Part shown: positions 1 to 6,500 of the stretch, piece after piece
Numbering within the stretch: the first letter of the stretch is position 1
Layout of the letters: the number at the start of each line of letters is the position of its first letter
Assembly (NCBI GenBank): GCA_002746235.1
Contig: NVWJ01000008.1
Span: 7,668 to 15,794 of the forward strand
DNA from: Planctomycetota bacterium
Lineage (GTDB): Bacteria > Planctomycetota > UBA1135
Length of the DNA: 8,127 bases
Reading direction: 5' to 3'
The notes under the pieces: generated by a model
What the model was told of the DNA's origin: nothing
The model's input: the letters and a program-made list of their open reading frames with translations, nothing else
Database searches by the model: none
Made by a program: the position numbers and the translations under genes

Positions 1-126
1 TACAGGAAGGCAAGGGTCGAGATAGACCCGGAACAAGTCCCCCGTCAAGAACTTCCTTACTTATTCCGGGGCATTCCAAACCTCCATTTAGCTCTCAAGC
101 TATTTGAAGAGAAAGAAAAGGAGTAG
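1..126 (+). CDS. C-terminal end of an unidentified protein (5' end outside window)
   Basis: The frame is open from the first base to a TAG at 124-126 and gives 41 residues with a charged, helix-like tail (FEEKEKE). Codon use looks ordinary, and the frame points the same way as the helicase gene that starts 50 bases later, so it is probably the preceding gene of the same element. In P4-like elements this position is often held by a primase or a small regulatory protein, but the fragment shows no motif that would identify it. It could also be a chance open frame, because only 126 bases are visible. Confidence 0.45.
   Translation, partial: YRKARVEIDPEQVPRQELPYLFRGIPNLHLALKLFEEKEKE
63..78. repeat. 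Imperfect direct repeat, copy 1 (ATTCCGGGG core)
   Basis: These 16 bases (ATTCCGGGGCATTCCA) match positions 144-159 at 14 of 16 positions, with a perfect 9-base core. Copy 1 lies inside the upstream reading frame. The copies are 81 bases apart, a multiple of three, so both read as Phe-Arg-Gly-x-Pro in the same phase. Either a short segment of the gene end was duplicated, or this is a protein-binding direct repeat ahead of the helicase operon. Confidence 0.35.
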
Positions 127-143
127 GCAAGCACTTCATACTA

Positions 144-159
144 ATTCCGGGGTAATCCA
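144..159. repeat. Imperfect direct repeat, copy 2, just upstream of the helicase gene
   Basis: This is the second copy (ATTCCGGGGTAATCCA) of the repeat at 63-78. It lies between the upstream stop codon and the helicase ATG, ending 17 bases before the start. That is a plausible place for an operator or the vestige of a duplicated gene end. No convincing -35/-10 pair is visible around it. Confidence 0.35.
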
Positions 160-176
160 CCCTGAGAATTGGGCGC

Positions 177-1745
177 ATGAACCCACCTCTCATTGAGCCC
201 AATGGCTCCCCAGATCACTCACCGCCCCCTTCCAAAAGCACCCTAGATTCAGAGCTGCTGAAAGCACCATGCACGGACATGGGCAATGCTCACCGCCTCG
301 CCCTGTATTCCAGAGGAAAAGCCTGCTTTGTTCAAGACTGGGGTGGCTGGCACGCGTGGGACGGTCGACGCTGGAAACGCGCAAAGCTTGGAGAAGAGCG
401 CGAGTCCGCAAAATCTGCTGTTCGAGCCACGCGACGCCTCGCACTGGAGAATGGCAGTGAGAGACTCGCGGATTATGCCGAGAAGTCTCAATCACGAGCC
501 CGACTTGACTCCATGATCAAGTTGGCGGAATCAGAGCCGGGGATTCCACAAAGCCCGGAGCACTTTGACAATGCTCCACTCCAGCTCAACTTGGCCAATG
601 GTCTGTTGGACTTAGAGACGAGTGAGCTCCTGGAGCACAATCCAAACGTGTACGTCACACGGCTCGCTGATGTCGCATTCTCTGAAAATGCGGAGTGCCC
701 TCACTGGGTAAGTTTCCTCAGCAAGGTCTTCGACGGAAACCTAAACATCATTCAATTCGTTCAGAGAGCCGTTGGCTACACGCTCACGGGAACTACGGGT
801 GAACAAGTTTTGTTCTTTCTATATGGCACTGGGGCAAATGGAAAAAGCACCTTTCTTGAGATCATAAGCGCACTCATAGGTGATTACGCTACCCAGGCTC
901 CATTCACAACTTTCACCACAAAACGCCAAGGAGCTTCCAATGATCTCGCGATGCTTGCTGGAGCAAGAATGGTAATCGCAACGGAAGCTGACCGAGGTGC
1001 AAGGTTTTCAGAATCATTACTCAAATCCGTAACTGGTCAAGATGCCATCTCCGCTCGGTTCCTATTCCGTGAGTACTTTAAGTTCAAAGCTCAGTTCAAG
1101 CTCTGGATCGCGGCGAACCATAAACCCATCATTAAGGGACAGGACGAGGCCATTTGGCGACGAATTCGGATTATCCCATTCACCGTTACGATTCCAGAGG
1201 CTGAGCGAGATCCACAACTCTATTCGAAGCTCCATGCCGAACTCCCAGGGATTCTTCAATGGGCCTTGGAAGGGTATCGCGACTGGAATGAAGGGGGTCT
1301 CCAAGCTCCTCCTGAAGTACTGAAAGCAACTGAGGAGTACCGAGAAGAGATGGATCTACTTGCTGATTTCTTGGCTGATTGCTGCGTCATGAGCCCTTCA
1401 GCGAGAATTGGGGTCCATGTGCTCTTTGATGCCTACGTCAACTGGTGCGAACAAAATGGAGAAGACCCCGTTAAGAAGCGCACGTTTAGCCCCATGCTCG
1501 TTGAGCGTAAATTCAAGAAAGGCCGTAGCGGATCAAATGGCAATATCCGTTGGGAGGGCATCGAACTCCGTTCCAATGCTGGTGGAGCTAGAACTGAAGT
1601 TGCTGAAGGAGAGGGACCCGACCCCCTCTCTCAAAGCTCCTCTTATATAAAAAGGAATAGTAAATCTAGTTCAGCTCAGTTCAGTAACCCCTTCACCGGC
1701 GACACCGACGCTCTTCCCGAGGGCTACGAGGAGGGGCAGGTATGA
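177..1745 (+). CDS. P4/D5-family phage or plasmid replicative helicase (superfamily 3)
   Basis: This is a 522-residue protein of the phage P4 alpha / poxvirus D5 type, an ATP-driven helicase that unwinds the origin of phages, satellites and plasmids. Residues about 40-200 form a D5_N-like domain, with the family-typical NLANGLLDLET stretch near 137-148. The SF3 ATPase follows: Walker A GTGANGKS (217-224), a Walker B-like segment ending in the acidic TEAD (269-272), the sensor-like IAANHKP (311-317) and the arginine-rich WRRIRIIPF (327-335). Residues about 395-465 fit the C-terminal winged-helix (Pox_D5) region; the last 55 or so are low-complexity. No N-terminal primase or Toprim domain is present, so it is helicase-only or depends on a separate primase. 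The ATG at 177 is the first in frame after a TAA at 153-155, with no strong ribosome binding site. The stop overlaps the next start (ATGA). Confidence 0.93.
   Translation: MNPPLIEPNGSPDHSPPPSKSTLDSELLKAPCTDMGNAHRLALYSRGKACFVQDWGGWHAWDGRRWKRAKLGEERESAKSAVRATRRLALENGSERLADYAEKSQSRARLDSMIKLAESEPGIPQSPEHFDNAPLQLNLANGLLDLETSELLEHNPNVYVTRLADVAFSENAECPHWVSFLSKVFDGNLNIIQFVQRAVGYTLTGTTGEQVLFFLYGTGANGKSTFLEIISALIGDYATQAPFTTFTTKRQGASNDLAMLAGARMVIATEADRGARFSESLLKSVTGQDAISARFLFREYFKFKAQFKLWIAANHKPIIKGQDEAIWRRIRIIPFTVTIPEAERDPQLYSKLHAELPGILQWALEGYRDWNEGGLQAPPEVLKATEEYREEMDLLADFLADCCVMSPSARIGVHVLFDAYVNWCEQNGEDPVKKRTFSPMLVERKFKKGRSGSNGNIRWEGIELRSNAGGARTEVAEGEGPDPLSQSSSYIKRNSKSSSAQFSNPFTGDTDALPEGYEEGQV
1668..1684. 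repeat. Short tandem AGTTCAG repeat in an AT-rich patch
   Basis: AGTTCAG occurs at 1668-1674 and 1678-1684, a 10-base period. It directly follows an AT-rich run (1641-1667) that contains TATATAAAAA. The patch falls in the low-complexity tail of the helicase, where protein constraint is weak. It could be a cis-acting site or an internal promoter region, but two 7-base copies are weak evidence. Confidence 0.25.
1728..1734 (+). promoter_or_regulatory. Strong Shine-Dalgarno site for the gene at 1742
   Basis: GAGGAGG ends 7 bases before the ATG at 1742, close to ideal complementarity and spacing. It supports this start and means the small protein can be translated well even though its start overlaps the helicase stop. 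Confidence 0.75.
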
Positions 1746-2122
1746 AGCTTCTTCAGTTGCTCGAAGAACTGCATTCAAGGGCCGTGATCCTGAGAGTCAC
1801 CCGCAAAGGCCTTACACATCGAAGCCCAAGCGGAGCACTTACACCAAACTTGATACGCGAGCTTGGAAAATGGAAACCGACTCTCCTCCACCTCTTGTCT
1901 GGTCAAGGAGACCGCCTTGGCCTCGATGTATGTGGGCGCTCATCTTGGCCGGATTTCCACAGAATCAACCAAGAGCAATGGGAAGCGCTTCATGAAAGAA
2001 CCACGATTCTTGTAACAGAAAACCGCTACACCTATGAATGGGCAAATTTGCTTGCTGCGCTTCAGGCTGGATTGATCCCTGATTTAGATTCTCCCGAAAA
2101 TGAAACGGGAGAAACAAAGTGA
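1742..2122 (+). CDS. Small mobile-element protein with an N-terminal TubC docking-like domain
   Basis: This is a 126-residue protein. Residues 2-53 fit the pattern of the TubC N-terminal docking domain: a leading helix (LLQLLEELHSR), a beta hairpin with RKGLTHRSP, the hallmark GALTPNLI (31-38), then a helix ending KPTLLHLL. In NRPS/PKS enzymes this domain joins subunits, but from memory similar N-termini also occur on short proteins in integrated elements beside primase-helicases, where the role is unknown. Residues 60-126 match no family I recognise; they contain an aromatic-rich stretch (SWPDFHRINQEQWEAL) and an acidic C-terminus. The ATG overlaps the helicase stop (ATGA) and follows a strong ribosome binding site, so expression is coupled to the helicase. 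A docking role with the helicase or another element protein is inference. Confidence 0.8.
   Translation: MKLLQLLEELHSRAVILRVTRKGLTHRSPSGALTPNLIRELGKWKPTLLHLLSGQGDRLGLDVCGRSSWPDFHRINQEQWEALHERTTILVTENRYTYEWANLLAALQAGLIPDLDSPENETGETK
2089..2113 (+). promoter_or_regulatory. Stem-loop hiding the ribosome binding site of the DUF1580 gene
   Basis: TTCTCCCG (2089-2096) and CGGGAGAA (2106-2113) are perfect inverse complements around a 9-base A-rich loop. The right arm contains GGGAGA (2107-2112), the only plausible ribosome binding site for the GTG at 2119, 6 bases downstream. When folded, the site would be masked; ribosomes finishing the upstream gene (stop at 2120-2122) would pass through and open it. 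No U-run follows, so it is not an intrinsic terminator. Its structure is seen; its control function is inferred. Confidence 0.6.
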
Positions 2123-2442
2123 TTATTCTTTCCGAGGAAACCGTCATCCCGCTCACGGAAGCACCAGACTACCTTCCAAAGCGGCGCGGTAAAAAGGTCC
2201 ACATCTCAACTCTGTTTCGTTGGGCTCAAAAAGGAGTAGGTGGAACTCAATTGGAAACCATCAAAGTTGGGGGTACTCGCTGTACTTCACTTGAAGCTCT
2301 TGAGAGGTTTGTCGAGCACAAACTCGAACCCTCCTCAGGTCAGAGACCTCTTGCAGGTAGAGCGAATGGAAGGGGTGAAACGACAGCAAGGGTACTCCGC
2401 AAGGCACGGCTTGATAAACCAGGAGAAAGAGCCAAGGAATGA
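2119..2442 (+). CDS. DUF1580 family protein, probable excisionase-like DNA-binding factor
   Basis: This is a 107-residue protein starting with GTG and overlapping the previous stop (GTGA). Residues about 8-70 follow the DUF1580 pattern: IPLTEAPDYLPKRRGKK, then HISTLFRWAQKGV, ETIKVGGTRCTS and LEALERFVEHKL. That is the layout of a MerR/excisionase-type winged helix, where HxSTLxRW is the recognition helix and the GGTRCTS hairpin the wing. From family knowledge such proteins are common in Planctomycetes and often sit beside tyrosine integrases, consistent with directing excision or repressing the element. Here it is followed directly by an integrase remnant in the same frame. The tail from about residue 72 is basic and low-complexity and may include sequence brought in by the integrase deletion. 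The ribosome binding site lies inside the hairpin at 2089-2113. Confidence 0.82.
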   Translation: MIILSEETVIPLTEAPDYLPKRRGKKVHISTLFRWAQKGVGGTQLETIKVGGTRCTSLEALERFVEHKLEPSSGQRPLAGRANGRGETTARVLRKARLDKPGERAKE

Positions 2443-2823
2443 ATTGGTTACTCACTTTTTTGGACACCCAAAACGCTTGTACCAATTACAGCATTCCTTG
2501 ATGGAGCTAGCTATGGTGATGAAAAGAAAGGCGCCCTCTTTCGCCCGGTGAAGAGCAACGCTTCTGGAATGCTCGACGAAACCATCACTGGCGACGGCTT
2601 TTACAAGATGATTAAGGCTTACGCCGCCATCGCTGAGGTGGAAGTTGAAGGGCTGTGTTTACATGCCCTTCGTGCTACGGCCGCAACTAATACCTTGGAG
2701 CATGCAGCAGATATTGCGTTTGTGCAGGGGTGGCTAAGGCATGCGAATATCTGTACCACCCGGCTGTATGACCTAAGGCGGTCACGGCCGGAGGACTCGC
2801 CTACACTAAAGGTGAACTACTAG
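2443..2823 (+). pseudogene. C-terminal remnant of a tyrosine-family site-specific integrase
   Basis: From the codon after the TGA at 2440-2442 to the TAG at 2821-2823 the frame encodes only the second half of a tyrosine recombinase catalytic domain. Visible are GALFRPVK, the box II motif [13 protein letters not shown] with catalytic His and Arg, [17 protein letters not shown] with the third-box His and the Tyr nucleophile, and the familiar [15 protein letters not shown] end. Integrases of this type are about 300 residues or more. The arm- and core-binding domains and the first catalytic Arg are missing, so it cannot be active alone. The first in-frame start is a GTG at 2548 with no good ribosome binding site. 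It shares its frame with the DUF1580 gene, separated by one TGA, which suggests an internal deletion between the two genes. Homology appears to begin near 2461-2476. Confidence 0.85.
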
Positions 2824-2836
2824 TTCCATTTAAATC

Positions 2837-2875
2837 CAAGTCTCCGCTTTCTAGAAAAAATCGGGGGCAAGTCTC
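2837..2875. repeat. Pair of CAAGTCTC direct repeats
   Basis: CAAGTCTC occurs at 2837-2844 and 2868-2875, 31 bases apart, just downstream of the integrase remnant. Integrase genes often lie next to the attachment site, and short direct repeats there can be arm-type binding sites. With only two 8-base copies this is suggestive only. Confidence 0.25.
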
Positions 2876-2876
2876 T

Positions 2877-2942
2877 TGGACGGCGCAACTATTTTGCAAG
2901 GCCGAGGAACCAAACTCCATTTCCTTACTTGACAGCCGTCCA
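2877..2942. repeat. 8-bp inverted repeat in the convergent intergenic region
   Basis: TGGACGGC (2877-2884) and GCCGTCCA (2935-2942) are perfect inverse complements 50 bases apart. They occupy most of the 139-base gap between the integrase remnant (ends 2823) and the convergent DUF7336-like gene (ends 2963). The loop is too long and there is no T-run, so a standard intrinsic terminator is unlikely. An old element boundary, a recombination site or a loose bidirectional terminator are possibilities. Confidence 0.35.
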
Positions 2943-2962
2943 GAATTCTGCCGCGACGACAA

Positions 2963-3220
2963 TCAAGCGTCAGCTTTGCAAAATCCATCTGTCCAACCGA
3001 TTAAGTCCAATCTACATCGGGCAATCTCCCACCCGTCTGGGTAGTCTCGAAATCCTGGCTTGCTTGTGAGATTACTTTTAGCTTGAGCCGCTTTTTCATA
3101 CGTCGAAAAGTACCCAATTGTCTTGGTCTCATCGCAGCCGCAATTTTGCTCATATTCATGCCAAAGAACGAAAACCACGCACGGGCCGACTGATCCTAAC
3201 TTATTTTCTATTTCAACCAT
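2963..3220 (-). CDS. DUF7336-like small protein, candidate immunity protein for the RHS toxin
   Basis: This is an 85-residue soluble protein without signal peptide or membrane segment. It fits the DUF7336 pattern as I remember it: a hydrophobic first strand with CVVFVLWHEYE (14-24), DETKTIGYFSTYEKA (30-44), then PGFRDYPDGWEI (55-66) and GWTDGF (75-80). It lies 119 bases downstream of the RHS gene on the same strand. That is the usual position of an immunity gene, because the RHS tip and its antidote are exchanged as a pair. Acidic residues are plentiful (EYE, DE, DYPDG), which would suit binding the Lys-rich toxin tip. No biochemical activity is established from sequence; the immunity role is inferred from position and size. 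The ATG at 3218-3220 is the natural start, but no strong ribosome binding site precedes it, so it may be read from the RHS transcript. Confidence 0.78.
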   Translation of the reverse strand: MVEIENKLGSVGPCVVFVLWHEYEQNCGCDETKTIGYFSTYEKAAQAKSNLTSKPGFRDYPDGWEIARCRLDLIGWTDGFCKADA

Positions 3221-3259
3221 TGAACCACACTTGATTAGACATGCTAAACATTCCGCAAG

Positions 3260-3289
3260 GGCTGGCGGCGAGGCTATGCCCAGCCAGCC
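3260..3289 (-). other. GC-rich hairpin between the toxin and candidate immunity genes
   Basis: GGCTGGC (3260-3266) pairs with GCCAGCC (3283-3289); an inner GGC/GCC (3267-3269 with 3278-3280) can extend the stem past a 2-base bulge. It sits in the 119-base gap between the RHS stop and the DUF7336-like start. No T-run follows on the - strand, so it is not a classic terminator. It could stabilise RNA ends or attenuate readthrough to set the immunity-to-toxin ratio; that role is inference. Confidence 0.35.
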
Positions 3290-3339
3290 AATACCCTACT
3301 GCACCAGTAAAGACCGGTTTCCCACTAATTTCTTGACGG

Positions 3340-3504
3340 TTATTCAAAGCCACGATCTCCCCATTTTTTGAGCTTACCAAACTCCGATCCTTTCCCTTTG
3401 TCCCAGTTCCCTGCACCTTTTTCAGCATCTAGGATTCTCTTTGCAAACTCCTTGCCAGATTCTCCCTCATATGGCCTTTTCCCCCTAGCCCACGACGGAA
3501 CATC
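3340..3504 (-). other. C-terminal 54-residue effector domain of the RHS protein
   Basis: After a Lys-rich stretch the protein ends in a compact polar domain beginning DVPSWARG. Recognisable elements are PYEGESGKEFAKRILD, GAGNWDKGKGSEFGKL and the terminal KKWGDRGFE. The G-E-S-G-x-x-F-A-x-R and W-G-D-R-x-F patterns look familiar from the ends of other RHS or polymorphic toxin proteins, but I cannot attach a family name or catalytic activity. Conserved-looking Glu, Lys, Arg and Asp would be compatible with a small nuclease, without proof. It is the likely toxic moiety or the part bound by the immunity protein. Confidence 0.6.
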
Positions 3505-6500
3505 GTTCGCCTTCTCTTTGCCACTTCCCTTTTTCGGCTTCTTAAACTTTCGTGGCTTCTTTGCGGCAGCCTCAGCTGCCTCCATAAACACAAAGAAGCC
3601 ATACGCCGTAAAAACCACATAGCTACAAAACGAGGTAATGCCGACTCTCGCCATCCACACCCACCTGCCAGCCTTCGCTGCAAGCCCTGCAGCGGCAGCA
3701 GCCCTTGCTTTAGCTCTCGCTGCAATCGCATCAAGAACCTCTTTGGCTTTCACTGGGTCTAAAACTCTGGTCCCTTCACTTGCCCAAATCGGTCCTCCTC
3801 GGGGAAAGCTTAATACCGTTTCTCCAACTACAGCATAAACCACCTTGTCAACAGTGATGAGTTCCCCACTAATTTGGCCTTCAGTCGGAGGCGCTTTACC
3901 CCCTCCCGGCTCTTGCCCACCCGGTGGGTTTTGATCTCCAGGCTCTTGGTTTAATCCATATGGATCCATCCAAGTCGCCGCAGCACCAAATCCATACTGG
4001 TACATGTTCCAAGAGTCAACCGCCAGCAAGGGATCTGGGCTCAAAAAGGATCCCGTTTCTGGGTCATACCACCTGTTCCGGACATCATAAATACCAAGTT
4101 CAGAGTCGTAGACTCGCCCCATAAAGAAGCGATCATTGCCGTAGGCGCTTGAACTCAATGGGTTGCTTGAACCATCCTCAATCGCCACTGCACCAAACGG
4201 TGAATAACGATAACGCTCCACAACGCTGCCATTAGTGCGATCAATCATTGCCAAGATGGAACCCTGGAAATCTCGCGCTAATTCGTACGTTCCATTCGCG
4301 ACTCCAGATGCCTCAACGACCACCAGTGTCTCGTCATCTCCACCTTGCAAATACCCATAGGTGCGTACATCGGTGTTCGTTGTGCCTTCAATGAAGCTCG
4401 CCGCTAGTCCCGGTCCCCAATAGAGGTATCGCGTTGTTTCCGAACCAGATCCGACCGACACTTTAGTAGTGCGCACACGTCGTCCACCTGCATCGTATTG
4501 ATGAGTCCGGACCAAGTTCCCAGAACTTGTATCCCGTACTTCAATCAACTTACCCCAAGCACCCCAAAGGTAATCGTAGGTTCCATCTGAATTGAGGAAA
4601 CCGTTGTTTGTGGTTCGCAGATTAGTTCCAACCTGGGTGTAAAGGTAAGCATCGTTGTCCACATACGCCACGGTCGTCGGAGTCTGGCCAAAGTCTTCAT
4701 TTGAAACCGAAGTACGACCATAAACGTCATTCAGCGCATAACTCTCTTTGTGGGACCAAGCTGTGGAGGTCATATCAGGTGTTGATGTTCCAACACCTGC
4801 GACTCCAGAATACCAATCGCTCATGCGCCCGTATCCATCCTGCACAAACACATCTCCAACGGAATCCATGACTCTTTGCCTCGATGTCACACGACCTGCA
4901 GTATCGATGACTCTCTCCTCACCCTCTAGCAACACCGCCGTTGAGCCGCTTTGGTCTTCCCACTGGGCGCTATCCCAACGCCCAAATCCATCGAAGCCAT
5001 AGGTGGCCCCAATTTGAGAGACGGATTCTGTTCTACTGATTACTCGTTTCCCCGTGTGCTGCAACGTGTATTGTGCAAGAGTGTTCGCGCCTTTCGTGTA
5101 GGTCACCGTGTTTAGTCGTCCTGCACTTCCATAAGTCAAGACGCTATCGTCAATGCCAAGACCACTTGGGTAGGTAACATCACGCAACTCCCCCGCGTAG
5201 CCATAGTCCCAGGACCAAGATGCCGCACTTGTACCGCCACCCTGGATTTCACTGATGCGCTCACCAAGATCGTTGTGAGTCATTTGGGTCTCCCAAACAG
5301 TCGCGCCGCCTTTTAGGACTTCCGACTTAGAGACCGTCCCCAACCATGGGTCATACGTCCAGCGCAAAGCCTCGTCACCGCCGATATTCTGCAATGATGC
5401 GACGTTGGTAATGTCATCAGTCAGCGAGTAGTGATCGTAGGTGTAGGCATGGGTAATACCGCGACTGTCCATTGTCCCAAGAACACGGTCAAGGTCATCA
5501 AAAGAAGTGTATTGAAGATAGCGCCCGTCCTGATAGGTCTCCTTTGTCAAGCGCATCCAGTTGTTTGGCTCAACGATGAAAGTAGAAATCCCGCCCTCTG
5601 GATCCGTTACAGAATCGAGGTAACCATACGTCGCGTTGTAAGCGTAAGAAGTATTCTGACTCCCGGCCCCAATACTGGGCAATCGCTTTTGAATCTCGAC
5701 GCGGCTCAAGTCGTCATAGACCCATTCCGTAGCAACGCCGAGAGGATCAACTCCCTTAACCAACCGATCAAGGCCGTCGAACGTATAGGTGGTTGTTCTC
5801 GTTGCTCCGCTGTATCCACTACCTGACAACCATTCAGATTGAAGGGTTGAGGTGGGCAAGCCTAGTTTCGAAAACTCCGTCCGCGTTTTTTCCTTGAGGG
5901 AGCCACCTCCATCAATTCTCTCGACCTCCACGGCACGCGCCGAATCTAGGTAATCAAAAAAGAACTCTTCCACTGCGGAAGTCCCAACGCCAGCGCCAAG
6001 CAAACTTTGATGAATTAACCTGTTATTAGCATCAAACGCGTACTCCTCCACCACACCAGTCGCCGAAGCTAATCCAAGACTCCGATCCCCCATAAGCATT
6101 GTCTTTCTCGTCCTACGACCTTGCCCATCCAACAGATACCGTTCCATCCTTGCTTCATTCGTTGCCCCGCTCTCATAAACAGCGTGAGCCACTTTGTGTC
6201 CGGCAAGGTTGTGGGTGAGCACATGATGCTGATGCCATTGCTGGCCTGCAATAGATGATGGAGAACCCTTAATAGCTCCAACTTCAATTTCCTTTACATA
6301 ACCACGAGCATCATATTTGAAGTCCAATCCCGAATAATAGAGAACGCCATTCTTCTCATGGTTCTCTTCAAGAACTCGTTTGATTCGGCCGTGCGGCTCA
6401 TACTCGCGATAATTTTTCCAATCCAAGGTGTTAACCCACAAGAGCAAGCGACCCATTTCGTCATAGCCGCCCTCGCTACCAAATCCTGCCTTCCATACCG

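Noticed and set aside
2548..2550. GTG as a true start of a short integrase gene
   Set aside because: Integrase-like sequence (GALFRP and before) continues upstream of it in frame, and no good ribosome binding site precedes it; a truncated gene explains it better.
2851..2900. Intrinsic terminator or tRNA gene in the convergent gap
   Set aside because: The A-run and short stems here do not form a stable hairpin followed by a T-run on either strand, and no cloverleaf could be built.
3227..3256. TTGCGG ... TAATCA as a - strand promoter for the immunity gene
   Set aside because: Both boxes match weakly and the spacing is off, so it is not reported as a feature.
3213..3428. A 71-codon - strand open frame spanning the toxin end and reaching the immunity start
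   Set aside because: It overlaps the end of the RHS frame in another phase. The RHS frame itself has a good family-like ending (KKWGDRGFE), so this is most likely a chance frame, although its stop overlaps the ATG at 3220.
5431..5826. A 131-codon + strand open frame antisense to the RHS gene
   Set aside because: It has no recognisable motif or ribosome binding site, and the opposite strand is clearly coding YD repeats.
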